Positions 35,116 to 43,719 of a stretch of 64,000 nucleotides of DNA are shown here, one piece after another. The translations under genes and the position numbers were made by a program. The notes under the pieces are model-generated. The model saw nothing but the letters and a program-made list of their open reading frames with translations, ran no database searches and was not told where the DNA came from. The DNA comes from Falsiruegeria mediterranea M17. Lineage in GTDB: Bacteria > Pseudomonadota > Alphaproteobacteria > Rhodobacterales > Rhodobacteraceae. Where the stretch lies: the NCBI RefSeq assembly GCF_900302455.1, contig NZ_ONZG01000012.1, forward strand, positions 1 through 64,000. Reading direction: 5' to 3'. Within the stretch, counting starts at the first letter, position 1; each line of letters opens with the position of its first letter.

Positions 35116-36297
35116 TCAGGCCCCCTCCTTGGCGTCAGAATTTGCGATCTTGGGTTCAAAGCTGGGATCGACCCGGCTCATCAGGTATTGCGCAAAGTCG
35201 AAGTTCGGCCGCTCCAGATGCGACAGGTGGCCGGGCTCGGCCCCATCTGCACACAAGCCGCGATAGACCTTTTCGGTGCAGCCGCGATCCTCGACGTTCA
35301 CTTCGTCCAACAGCGTCTTCAGCTCGGTCAGGTTCTGCTGCGCCTCGGCATCGTCGGCATAATCGTCGGACATGCCGCCGCCAAAGCGGATCTGAACCTG
35401 CGACGGGCCTTTGGGGTGCAGGCTGAGGTACCAGAAATAGCCCGGCGTCAGCGTGATCAGCAGGCTGGGATAGATCGCCAGCAGGAATGTCGTGCGCCGC
35501 TCATCCCCCTGCAAGCGGTCATTGCTGGGGTGCGCCATGGCAATCCGCAGCGTCTCATCCTTTAGGATGGTGTGATAGTTGAACGCTTTGCGACCCGGTG
35601 GGCAGATCATCTCGTCCAGCCGCGACAGCCCGCCGATGGTACCAGCGTGACAGACCGGCAGGTGATAGCTTTCCATGAAGTTCTCGGCCAGCACCTTCCA
35701 GTTGGTGTCCCAAAGATGCTCTTCGAAAAAGGTCTCGGTGTAGTTGGTCATGTCGTAGCCTTTGACCAGCTCCTCAACCTCGCTCAGTTGCTCTGCCACG
35801 GGCTCAGCATCCGGGTTCAAGGTGATGAACACCCAACCCAGCCACTCCTGACATGCGATCGAAGGCAGGGCATAGTCATCCTTGCAGAACCCTTTGTTCC
35901 CGTTCATTGCAGGCGCACCGCGCAAAGAGCCGTCGAGGTTGTAGGTCCAGGCGTGATAGGGGCAGACGATTGACTTGGTCTTGCCGCGCCCATGCAGCAG
36001 CGTCGACATCCGGTGGCGGCAGACGTTGGAATAGGCCCGCAATTCGCCATCTTTGTCCCGCAGGACGATGATGGGCTGATCCGCCAGTTCACAGGTCACA
36101 TAATCGCCAACTTCGGCCAGAGAACTGGCGCGACCAACGCAAAACCAGTCTTTCTTGAAGATGTGCTCGATCTCTTCGGCCAGGAATTCGTCAGTATAGT
36201 AAACCGACGGCGGCATGGCGCGGGCTTGATCAAAGGGCGCCGACACATTCTTGCGCAGCGCATCAACGGGGTTTTCGATGGGGTCAAAGACGGTCAT
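35116..36297 (-). CDS. Rieske [2Fe-2S] oxygenase alpha subunit 2
   Basis: A 393-aa terminal oxygenase, paralogous to its downstream neighbour. Rieske ligands are C93, H95, C112 and H115. The iron site NWKVLAENFMESYHLPVCH gives H212 and H217, with E209 in the bridging position. The two subunits may form a mixed oligomer or act one after the other on a substrate with two oxidisable groups. The ATG has AGAGGAGAA upstream. It is 23 bp downstream of the flavoprotein gene. Confidence 0.92.
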   Translation of the reverse strand: MTVFDPIENPVDALRKNVSAPFDQARAMPPSVYYTDEFLAEEIEHIFKKDWFCVGRASSLAEVGDYVTCELADQPIIVLRDKDGELRAYSNVCRHRMSTLLHGRGKTKSIVCPYHAWTYNLDGSLRGAPAMNGNKGFCKDDYALPSIACQEWLGWVFITLNPDAEPVAEQLSEVEELVKGYDMTNYTETFFEEHLWDTNWKVLAENFMESYHLPVCHAGTIGGLSRLDEMICPPGRKAFNYHTILKDETLRIAMAHPSNDRLQGDERRTTFLLAIYPSLLITLTPGYFWYLSLHPKGPSQVQIRFGGGMSDDYADDAEAQQNLTELKTLLDEVNVEDRGCTEKVYRGLCADGAEPGHLSHLERPNFDFAQYLMSRVDPSFEPKIANSDAKEGA

Positions 36298-36320
36298 CTC
36301 AATTCTCCTCTCTTGGCGCG

Positions 36321-37589
36321 TTATTCGGCGGCTGCTGGGATGGTGTCAGGGGAATAATCGCGATAGTTTTTCTGGATGGCTATCTGATCTGCGACATAGG
36401 CGGCGTCGTGCCAGACCCCCCAGATAAAGGTTGAACCGCGACGCGATTGCCACGGAAGCCCAAGAAAATAGATACCCGGCTCGGGCGAGACGCCGCGCTG
36501 ATGCAGCGGCGCGCCGGAGCCGTCAAACGCATCGACCTGCATCCAGCCGAAGTCCTGACGGAACCCCGTGGCCCAGATGATCGTGGTGATTCCCTCAGCC
36601 TCGAGATCCAGCTCGCGGATCGGGTTTGTCATGCTGTCCGGGTCCGACAGCATGGTACGCGCCTCGGGCTCCAGAGGCAGATCCAGACCCATCTTTTCGG
36701 CATAGGCGTCCGCCTGATCCAGCATGTCGATGTAATTGGCATCGCCTGCCGCAATATTCTCGCAAAGATCGCTGTCGATCGTCAGCTTGCCGTCCGCATA
36801 GCCGCTTGCTCGTCCCAGCAGCGTCATGCCGTCATGCGCCAAGCGACGGAAGTCCACAGTCTTGCCTCCCTGCGCGCCGCTGACAGAAATGGTCACGTGC
36901 TCGGTTCCCGGCTCTTTGGCCGGAATGTCCCACAGGCCCAAAACGCCCAGCCACCAGCAATAATCGCGATCGCGGTAGGCGCGCGGCGGGCGGTCATGCG
37001 GACCAACGCACAGGTATGTCTTGCGCCCGGCGCGCTGCAGCTCGTCCGCGATCTGACCGCCAGAGGACCCCGCCCCCACAACCAGCACCGCGCCATCAGG
37101 CAGGTCATTCGGGTTGCGATAGGTCGAGGAATGCATCTGGGTCAGGTCCGCGCTTTCCGGCACCAGAGGGGGGATGACTGCGTGCTGGAAGGCGCCAGTG
37201 GCCGCGATGACCGAGTTCGCCTCGATCACACCGTCCGACGTTTCGACAGTGAAACCCGCCCGCCCCTCGTTCCGTTTCAGTGACGTGACCTCGACCCCGG
37301 TGCGGATCGGTGCCTTGATCATTTCGGCATAGGAATTCAGGTAATCCGCCACCTCTTCTTTGGGTGGAAAGGCGTCTGCGCCCGAGGTGGTGAAATACAG
37401 GTTCGGAAAACGGTCATGCCATGCGGGACCATTGGCCACCAGCGAGTCCCAACGGCGCGACCGCCAGGCTTCGGCCACACGATGTTTCTCTAGCACCAGA
37501 TGAGAGATCGAGTTGCGGCTCAGGTGTTCGCTCATTGCGATCCCGGCCTGACCGGCACCTACGACCAGGGTATCGACAAATTCCACCAT
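36321..37589 (-). CDS. FAD/NAD(P)-dependent flavoprotein monooxygenase (CzcO/FMO-like)
   Basis: A 422-aa flavoprotein. The FAD-binding GxGxxG is in VVGAGQAGIAMSEHL at the N terminus, a second Rossmann motif for NAD(P) is VVGAGSSGGQIADEL (about residue 167), and the linking motif HSSTYRNP and the ATGFRQDF segment fit the CzcO/YUCCA-type FMO subfamily. It could N-hydroxylate an amine, or pass electrons to the Rieske proteins, which lack a dedicated reductase here; the second idea is speculative. ATG 37589 has AGAGGAGCC. It is the first gene of the oxygenase operon, below a palindromic operator-like site. Confidence 0.9.
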   Translation of the reverse strand: MVEFVDTLVVGAGQAGIAMSEHLSRNSISHLVLEKHRVAEAWRSRRWDSLVANGPAWHDRFPNLYFTTSGADAFPPKEEVADYLNSYAEMIKAPIRTGVEVTSLKRNEGRAGFTVETSDGVIEANSVIAATGAFQHAVIPPLVPESADLTQMHSSTYRNPNDLPDGAVLVVGAGSSGGQIADELQRAGRKTYLCVGPHDRPPRAYRDRDYCWWLGVLGLWDIPAKEPGTEHVTISVSGAQGGKTVDFRRLAHDGMTLLGRASGYADGKLTIDSDLCENIAAGDANYIDMLDQADAYAEKMGLDLPLEPEARTMLSDPDSMTNPIRELDLEAEGITTIIWATGFRQDFGWMQVDAFDGSGAPLHQRGVSPEPGIYFLGLPWQSRRGSTFIWGVWHDAAYVADQIAIQKNYRDYSPDTIPAAAE

Positions 37590-37670
37590 CTCGCTTGGCT
37601 CCTCTAGCTATGACAGAGGCGACCCTGCCACGTCATGAAGAAGCTCAAAAGAATAGTCTCTCTTGGTGGG

Positions 37671-37689
37671 AATTAGGCGTTGCCTAATT
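37671..37689 (-). promoter_or_regulatory. Perfect palindrome AATTAGGC-GTT-GCCTAATT, candidate LysR operator
   Basis: Eight-bp arms (37671-37678 and 37682-37689) flank a 3-bp centre, about 80-100 bp upstream of the first gene of the oxygenase operon. A related degenerate copy (GCCTATTGCTAATGGC) follows at about 37698. The ATTAG-N7-CTAAT layout fits the T-N11-A LysR box, and a LysR gene closes the operon. Confidence 0.55.
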
Positions 37690-37775
37690 TGAACATCGCC
37701 TATTGCTAATGGCTGGAAATTTGTGCGTCCATTTCACCAGAGCGTGACACAGCAATTGACCAATGGCGCAGGCGT

Positions 37776-39218
37776 TCAACCCGGCCAAGGCAGAGAGTAA
37801 GTCTTGACGTTGGTGAAGAACTTCATTGCTTCGATAACGCCCTCTTTGACGCCATTTCCACTGTCCTTGATGCCCCCAAAGGGGGACATTTCGATGCGAT
37901 AGCCGGGTTGCTCCCAGATGTTGCAGGTGCCCACGTCCAAACCGTTGATGTAGGCAATTGCGCGGTTCAGATCGTTGGTGCAAACGCCGGATGACAGGCC
38001 AAAAGCCGTGCCATTCGAAATGTGCATCACCTCTGCATCGTCATCCGGCACGCGTACGATGGGGATGACGGGACCAAAGGTCTCTTCCATCACCAGCTCG
38101 CTCTTGTGTGGCACATGGTCGACCACGATGGGCGGCAGCAGCGCCCCTGCACGCTTGGGGTGGTAAAGGATGTTCGCGCCCATCTCGGCTGCGGCCAACA
38201 CCCGATCTTCGAACAGTTTTGCGGCGTCCGCATGGATCACACAGCCCAGCTGCGTTTCGGGGTCTCGCGGGTCACCAAAGCGAATGGCTTTGGCCTGTTC
38301 CACAACAAGGGACACAAATCGATCCGCGACGCTTTCCTGCACCAGAATACGTTTGATCGCGGTGCAGCGTTGACCCGAGTTGCCGGTCGCCCCCGCGACG
38401 GCCAGTATGGCCGCCTTGCGCAGATCATCCTCGTCCAGGTCATTGCAGACGATCAGGGGATCATTACCGCCCAGCTCCAGCGCCTGACGTTTATAACCCG
38501 CCTTCTGCGCGATCAGCTTTCCAACTGGCACACCGCCGGTAAAGGTAATTACGTCGATGTGGTCGTTCGTCACCATCTCGTCCCCGATATCACCGGGCCA
38601 CCCAGTGACCACCTGAAACATCTCGGGCGGCAGCCCGGCCTCATACAGGATGTCGGCAAGTGCAATTGCCGTCAGCGGCGTCAACTCGGTCGGTTTGCAC
38701 ACCATGCAATTGTTGGTGGCAATGGACGGCGCGATCTTATGACTGACCATATTGAGCGGATGGTTGAATGGCGTGATCGCCGAGATCGCCCGAACCGGTT
38801 CACGCATCGTGTAAATCTTGCGCGCCTTGCCGTTGTGGGTCAGATCGCAAGAGAACACCTCGCCATCGTCGTTCAGCGCCTGGGCAGCCGCGAATTGAAA
38901 CACATCCTGCGCGCGCTTGGTTTCATAGATCGAATGCTGGTGGCAAATGCCCAGTTCCAGTGTCAGCCATTTCGCCAGATCGTCCCGCTTTTCCCCGATC
39001 AACTCGGCCGTACGACGCAGGATCTGGCTGCGCTCGTGGCGGGTCAGCCCGGGCTTGTAATTTGCCGCAATTTCAAAGGCCCGTGCAGCATGATCCGCCT
39101 GCCCTGCCGGAACGGTGCCCACGACTTCATCCGTGTAGGGGAAATGCACCGGTATCGTGTCTTGGGTAAACACCACCTCGCCACCGATCCGCATCCCCTC
39201 GTGTCGCAGGTCCGCCAT
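37776..39218 (-). CDS. Aldehyde dehydrogenase, phosphonoacetaldehyde dehydrogenase (PhnY)-like
   Basis: A 480-aa NAD(P)-dependent aldehyde dehydrogenase. Catalytic Cys is C285 ([10 protein letters not shown]) and the general base Glu is in LELGGNDP. The whole sequence resembles the phosphonoacetaldehyde dehydrogenase subfamily. Residues that contact the phosphonate or substrate in Sinorhizobium PhnY, as I recall them (R108, N158, H159, R290, T292, R447), all have identical counterparts six positions earlier (R102, N152, H153, R284, T286, R441). The product would be phosphonoacetate or a sulfonate analogue. No PhnA or PhnW is in the window. It is upstream of the oxygenase operon on the same strand. 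Confidence 0.88.
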   Translation of the reverse strand: MADLRHEGMRIGGEVVFTQDTIPVHFPYTDEVVGTVPAGQADHAARAFEIAANYKPGLTRHERSQILRRTAELIGEKRDDLAKWLTLELGICHQHSIYETKRAQDVFQFAAAQALNDDGEVFSCDLTHNGKARKIYTMREPVRAISAITPFNHPLNMVSHKIAPSIATNNCMVCKPTELTPLTAIALADILYEAGLPPEMFQVVTGWPGDIGDEMVTNDHIDVITFTGGVPVGKLIAQKAGYKRQALELGGNDPLIVCNDLDEDDLRKAAILAVAGATGNSGQRCTAIKRILVQESVADRFVSLVVEQAKAIRFGDPRDPETQLGCVIHADAAKLFEDRVLAAAEMGANILYHPKRAGALLPPIVVDHVPHKSELVMEETFGPVIPIVRVPDDDAEVMHISNGTAFGLSSGVCTNDLNRAIAYINGLDVGTCNIWEQPGYRIEMSPFGGIKDSGNGVKEGVIEAMKFFTNVKTYSLPWPG

Positions 39219-39263
39219 GCTGTCCGCTCCGTCTTTTCTTGTTGGCCCATCATGACACTAGCT

Positions 39264-39273
39264 GTGACGTCAC
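39264..39273. promoter_or_regulatory. GTGACGTCAC palindrome upstream of the PhnY-like gene
   Basis: A perfect 10-bp palindrome lies 46-55 bp upstream of the aldehyde dehydrogenase start, where an operator or promoter element would be. It differs from the palindrome before the oxygenase operon, so the two units may have different regulators. Function is inferred only from position and symmetry. Confidence 0.3.
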
Positions 39274-39330
39274 GCACACATAAGAGCCAAGGCAGAGCCG
39301 CCTATAGCGCCAAACTTGTAACGGTTTTGT

Positions 39331-40125
39331 TTAACCCGCCCACTCCAACCAGTGCTCGGGCGAGCTGCGAAAGACGTTGATGTCCACATTGCCTTCGATC
39401 CCCGGAACAACGCCTGTGCCGGTGTATTGCCAGAACGTCCAGTTCTGACGGGGATAGACCTCGCGCGGGTGCCCCGCCACCGAACGCAGCCAGAACTGCG
39501 TTGCACGCAACTTGCCAATGCCAGTGTCGCGGTAGAAATCGACGGTCGTGTACACGATGGGACGCTTCCCATAGTGACGCTCAAGGATGCTCAGAAACTT
39601 CAACGCCTCGGACCGGACGGTCGCCCCATCAGGGCGCTTGGTGCAGGTGCGTGAATGTGGGGTCCACTCCATATCCAGCACATGTGGCAGGGCATTTGGG
39701 TCTTTGGGCACATTGCGAATGAACCAGCGCGCCTGCTCCTCGGCAGTGCGGCAGAAATAGTAATAATGATAGGCGCCATACCGCACGCCGGCCCGTTTGG
39801 CCCCATCTCTGTGCAGTTCGAACTTGGGATCAGCAACGTCGCCGCCTTCGGTCGCCTTGATAAAGGCAAAGCTCACGCCGGAATTGCGCGCGGTGCGCCA
39901 GTCGATCGCGCCCTGCCAACGGGAAATGTCGATGCCATGGACAGGATAGGCGCGCGGCGACCGGCCCTCCCATTCATGCGGGTCGCTGTCGCCGAACTTG
40001 GGATATGTCACCACAGGCCCGCCAACTGGGGTCACCCGGGCGGTTTGAGGTTCCGGCGCACGCTGTCGAGACCCGCAGGACATCAGTGAAATCGCCAACA
40101 GACACAAACCAAGATACTTGAACAT
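39331..40125 (-). CDS. GH25 lysozyme-family lipoprotein
   Basis: A 264-aa cell-wall hydrolase-like lipoprotein. The signal ends in SLMSC with the lipid-modified Cys at residue 17. A proline-rich linker precedes the GH25 domain (about residues 60-262), which has HGIDISRWQG with the N-terminal Asp and the catalytic DxE in HVLDMEW. GH25 enzymes cleave the muramic acid to glucosamine bond of peptidoglycan. ATG 40125 has GGAGGG upstream. It is divergent from a D-amino-acid transaminase gene, whose product (D-Ala or D-Glu) also serves the wall. Confidence 0.92.
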   Translation of the reverse strand: MFKYLGLCLLAISLMSCGSRQRAPEPQTARVTPVGGPVVTYPKFGDSDPHEWEGRSPRAYPVHGIDISRWQGAIDWRTARNSGVSFAFIKATEGGDVADPKFELHRDGAKRAGVRYGAYHYYYFCRTAEEQARWFIRNVPKDPNALPHVLDMEWTPHSRTCTKRPDGATVRSEALKFLSILERHYGKRPIVYTTVDFYRDTGIGKLRATQFWLRSVAGHPREVYPRQNWTFWQYTGTGVVPGIEGNVDINVFRSSPEHWLEWAG

Positions 40126-40318
40126 CAATCCCTCCGGCCCTTGGGCAAATCGGCCCGCCTGACCACATAAGATGACGTGTGTCGCGGGATTGACCACCTC
40201 TTTTTCGCGCACCGCTAACTTTTGGTTGGTTCCTGCCGGTGCTGTCATGTGTTTGCCTTCGGGGCCACATGCCCGCATAACCCTTTGGAACTTTCGAACT
40301 CAGCTTCAGGACAGTCCC

Positions 40319-41170
40319 ATGACCCGCACCGTTTTCGTCAATGGCAGCTTTGTGCCCGAGGATCAGGCCACCGTTTCGATCTTTGATCGCGGCTTCCTGA
40401 TGGGGGATGCGATTTATGAGGTTACGACCGTCATCGACGGCAAGCTGATCGAGTTTCCGGCTCATATGGCCCGGCTCGCCCGATCGCTGGCCGAAATCGA
40501 AATGCCGTTTGAGGTCGACGAAGACGCGCTGCTGGCGATGCACCACGAGTTGATCGCGCGCAATGATCTGGACCAGGGCATGATCTACATGCAGGTCAGC
40601 CGCGGCCCGGCAGATCGCGATTTTGTCTATCCTGCGGATCCGAAACCCACGCGGATCGCGTTCACCCAGTCGATCCCGTGGCTGTCGATGCCCTTCATCG
40701 AGACCGGGTTCAAGGTCGTATCCTGCCCCGACAAACGCTGGGGTCGCCGCGACATCAAGACGGTACAGATCCTGTGGACCTGCATGAGCAAGGTCGACGC
40801 ACAGCGCAAGGGCGCCGATGACGTCTGGTTTGTCGAGGATGGGCTGGTGACCGAAGGGTCATCCTGCAACGCCTTCATCATCAAGAACAACCGGATCATC
40901 ACCCGCGCCCTGTCCCACGACATCCTGCACGGCGTCACCCGCGCGGTCATCCTGAAGTTCGCCAAAGAGCAAGGACTGGAAGTCGAGGTACGCGGTTTCT
41001 CTGTCGAGGAGGCGCAGCAGGCCGACGAGGCCTTTGTCACCGCCTCCCCCCTCTTTGCAACCGGGGTGGTCGAGCTGGACGGGGTTACAATCGGATCTGG
41101 CAAACCCGGCCCAATGACGATGCAATTGCGCGAAGCTCACATTCGGGAAAGCCTAAAAGACGGACTCTGA
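40319..41170 (+). CDS. D-amino-acid transaminase (class IV PLP aminotransferase)
   Basis: A 283-aa fold-type IV aminotransferase, with length and N-terminal FDRGFLMGDAIYEVTTV pattern of D-alanine aminotransferases. The PLP-binding Lys is K147 in GRRDIKTVQIL and the cofactor-contacting Glu lies in VTEGSSCNAFI. It would interconvert D-alanine and D-glutamate with 2-oxoacids. A branched-chain or ADCL-lyase role is less likely given the RRDIK motif. ATG 40319 is preferred; the frame stays open upstream to 40172 but reads unlike the family. A shared bidirectional terminator follows. Confidence 0.9.
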   Translation: MTRTVFVNGSFVPEDQATVSIFDRGFLMGDAIYEVTTVIDGKLIEFPAHMARLARSLAEIEMPFEVDEDALLAMHHELIARNDLDQGMIYMQVSRGPADRDFVYPADPKPTRIAFTQSIPWLSMPFIETGFKVVSCPDKRWGRRDIKTVQILWTCMSKVDAQRKGADDVWFVEDGLVTEGSSCNAFIIKNNRIITRALSHDILHGVTRAVILKFAKEQGLEVEVRGFSVEEAQQADEAFVTASPLFATGVVELDGVTIGSGKPGPMTMQLREAHIRESLKDGL

Positions 41171-41192
41171 GCCGCTTTCTGTTTGCCAAAGA

Positions 41193-41220
41193 AAACGCCC
41201 GGGGACATCCCCGGGCGTTT
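41193..41220. terminator. Bidirectional terminator between the transaminase and icd genes
   Basis: A 12-bp perfect stem (AAACGCCCGGGG, 41193-41204, and CCCCGGGCGTTT, 41209-41220) has a 4-nt ACAT loop. The A and T ends of the stem provide the U tract for both directions. It lies between two convergent genes, 22 bp past one stop and 24 bp past the other. Confidence 0.9.
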
Positions 41221-41243
41221 CAAATTTCAGAACCGAAACCGGA

Positions 41244-43457
41244 TCAGTCGATGATCGCGTTCAAGGTCGCGCTTGGGCGCATAACCTTGGCCGTTTTCGC
41301 CGGGTCGGTGTGGTAGTAACCACCTAGATCTACAGGCTGGCCTTGAACGGCGGCCAGCTCGGCCAGGATCGTCGCTTCGCCATCGGCCAAAGCCTTGGCA
41401 ACACCAGCGAACTCCGCTGCCAGATCGGCGTCGTCCGATTGTGCCGCCAGAGCTTCGGCCCAGTAACGCGCAAACCAGTAGTGGCTGTCGCGGTTGTCAG
41501 GCTCACCCACCTTGCGGCTGGGGCTGCGGTTGTGGTCCAGGATGCCTTGGGTCGCAACCTCGGCCGCGTTGCCCAGAACACCTGCTTTGGCGTTACCCTG
41601 TGCATCGGCCAGGAAGTTCAGCGATTCACCCAGAGCACAGAACTCTCCCATCGAATCCCACCGTAGGTGGTTTTCTTCGACCAGCTGTTGCACGTGCTTG
41701 GGGGCCGAACCACCAGCACCGGTCTCAAAAAGACCGCCGCCCTGCATCAGCTTGACGATCGACAGCATCTTGGCCGAGGTGCCCAGTTCAAGGATCGGGA
41801 ACAGGTCCGTCAGATAGTCACGCAGCACGTTGCCGGTAATCGCGATGCTGTCGTTGCCAGCCGTGATGGTTTTCAGCGACTGAGCGGTTGCTTCACGCGG
41901 CGCCATGATCTGGAACTTGTCGGCAACGCCAGCAGTCTCAAGCGCAGGTTTCACGTATTCGATCAGCTGCGCGTCGTGGGCACGGTTTTCGTCCAGCCAG
42001 AAAATCGCCTCGGATCCGGTCAGGCGCTGACGGTCCATCGCCAGTTGGATCCAGTTCTCGATCGGCGCCTTCTTGACGGTGCACGAGCGCCAAATGTCGC
42101 CACCTTCAACCTCGTGGCTGTGCAGCGTCTCACCGTTGGCCAGAACGATGCGGATGGTGCCGTCAGCGGGGGCCTCAAACGTGGTCGGGTGCGAGCCGTA
42201 TTCTTCGGCTTTCTGCGCCATCAGGCCAACGTTGGCCACAGCACCGGCGGTGGTCACATCCAGCGCACCGTTGGCTTTGAAGAAGTTGATGGTCTCGTCA
42301 TAGACGGTCGAATAGCAGCGGTCGGGAATGACACAGTTGGTGTCACCTTTCTTGCCTTCGCCATCCCAGCCCTTGCCGCCAGCGCGGATCACGGCCGGCA
42401 TCGAGGCGTCGATGATCACATCCGACGGAACGTGCAGGTTGGTGATGCCTTTGTCGCTGTCGACCATGTACATCGCCGGACGGTCTGCGGTTACGGCTTC
42501 GATGGCAGCCATGATCTCGGCGTCGTCTTTGACGCGGTCCAGCAGATCACCCATGCCAGAGTTCGGGTTCACACCCAAAGCGTCCAGCTTGTCGCCAAAC
42601 TGTTCGAACACCGGGGCCAGCCATGCCTTGACCGCGTGGCCAAAGATGATCGGGTCGGACACTTTCATCATGGTCGCTTTCATGTGAAGCGAAAACATGG
42701 TGCCGTCTTTTTTGGTGTCTTCGATGGCTTCAGCCAGGAAGGCGCTCAGGGCTTTCGCAGACATGAAGGTCGCGTCGGCGACGGTGCCCTCGTCAAGCGG
42801 CCAGGCGTCTTTCAGAACGGTCAAGGCGCCGTCTTTGCCAACGAATTCGATCTTGGCAACACCGGCCTGCGCGGCGGTGATGGTGGCCGAAACTTCGTTG
42901 GCGTAGAAATCGTTGCCGGGCATCGACGACACTTTGGTTTGGCTCGACGCGTCCCAGGCACCCATCGAATGCGGGTTCTTCTGAGCGTAGTTCTTGACGG
43001 CGCGGGCAGAGCGGCGGTCCGAGTTGCCTTCGCGCAGAACCGGGTTCACGGCCGAGCCCTTGATGGCGTCATACCGCGTGCGGACATCTTTCTCCGCATC
43101 GGTCTGCGGCTCTTCGGGGTAGTCGGGCAGCGCATAGCCTTGGCGTTGCAGCTCTTCGACGGCAGCAACCAGCTGCGGCACCGAGGCTGAGACGTTGGGC
43201 AGCTTGATGACGTTGGCGGCGGGTATCTTCACCAGCTCACCCAGGGCGGCCAGATCGTTCGACTGGCGCTGCTCGTCGGTCAAGCTTTCGGGAAAGGCCG
43301 AAATGATGCGCGCAGCGAGCGAAATATCCGGCGTGCCAACGGTGATTCCAGCCGAGGAAACGAACTTGCGGATGATCGGCAGGAACGAGGCGCTGGCCAG
43401 TTCGGGCGCTTCGTCTACAATGGTATACAATAGATCTTGGGTTGAGTTTTCGACCAT
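41244..43457 (-). CDS. icd: NADP-dependent isocitrate dehydrogenase, monomeric type
   Basis: A 737-aa monomeric isocitrate dehydrogenase (IDH-II), unrelated in length to the usual 400-residue dimeric form. It oxidises isocitrate to 2-oxoglutarate with NADP+ in the TCA cycle. Typical segments include [57 protein letters not shown] and [18 protein letters not shown] 43457 is chosen because GAAGG precedes it; the frame continues open to 43508. The gene has an unusually structured 5' leader. Confidence 0.97.
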   Translation of the reverse strand: MVENSTQDLLYTIVDEAPELASASFLPIIRKFVSSAGITVGTPDISLAARIISAFPESLTDEQRQSNDLAALGELVKIPAANVIKLPNVSASVPQLVAAVEELQRQGYALPDYPEEPQTDAEKDVRTRYDAIKGSAVNPVLREGNSDRRSARAVKNYAQKNPHSMGAWDASSQTKVSSMPGNDFYANEVSATITAAQAGVAKIEFVGKDGALTVLKDAWPLDEGTVADATFMSAKALSAFLAEAIEDTKKDGTMFSLHMKATMMKVSDPIIFGHAVKAWLAPVFEQFGDKLDALGVNPNSGMGDLLDRVKDDAEIMAAIEAVTADRPAMYMVDSDKGITNLHVPSDVIIDASMPAVIRAGGKGWDGEGKKGDTNCVIPDRCYSTVYDETINFFKANGALDVTTAGAVANVGLMAQKAEEYGSHPTTFEAPADGTIRIVLANGETLHSHEVEGGDIWRSCTVKKAPIENWIQLAMDRQRLTGSEAIFWLDENRAHDAQLIEYVKPALETAGVADKFQIMAPREATAQSLKTITAGNDSIAITGNVLRDYLTDLFPILELGTSAKMLSIVKLMQGGGLFETGAGGSAPKHVQQLVEENHLRWDSMGEFCALGESLNFLADAQGNAKAGVLGNAAEVATQGILDHNRSPSRKVGEPDNRDSHYWFARYWAEALAAQSDDADLAAEFAGVAKALADGEATILAELAAVQGQPVDLGGYYHTDPAKTAKVMRPSATLNAIID

Positions 43458-43532
43458 TTTTCTTACCTTCTCGCCCTTCCTGGGGCGCGCGACTAAGATG
43501 AAACTCATGCAGCGGGCTGCTGCGGCTGGTGT

Positions 43533-43590
43533 GGGGCGGTCGCCCCGGCCCCGAAACCCGGGGCGCGCACGACCCTCTCAAGGGCGTGCG
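43533..43590 (-). promoter_or_regulatory. Three consecutive GC-rich hairpins in the icd leader
   Basis: Reading the minus strand toward icd there is first a stem of 6+4 bp with one bulge (CGCACG-CCCT-TGAG-AGGG-T-CGTGCG, 43566-43590), then GCCCC/GGGGC around a 7-nt loop (43548-43564), then GGGGCG/CGCCCC (43533-43546). They end about 75 nt before the icd start codon. They could be an RNA leader, a processed-RNA end or a site for a protein. I do not recognise a named riboswitch. Confidence 0.4.
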
Positions 43591-43719
43591 AATGCCACCC
43601 ATTTAGAGGACTTCCTTGCGGCAATCAATCGACCAAAGGGGGGACAAAGGCGCGCAATTTGACCCAGTTTGCAAGTTTTTCTGTCTTGCAGCATGGATCG
43701 CCCTATTTTCGAACAGGTT

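Noticed and set aside
41667-43190. A 507-codon plus-strand open frame opposite icd
   Set aside because: The minus-strand frame is an unmistakable monomeric isocitrate dehydrogenase; the plus frame has low-complexity His/Arg/Val-rich sequence typical of antisense shadows.
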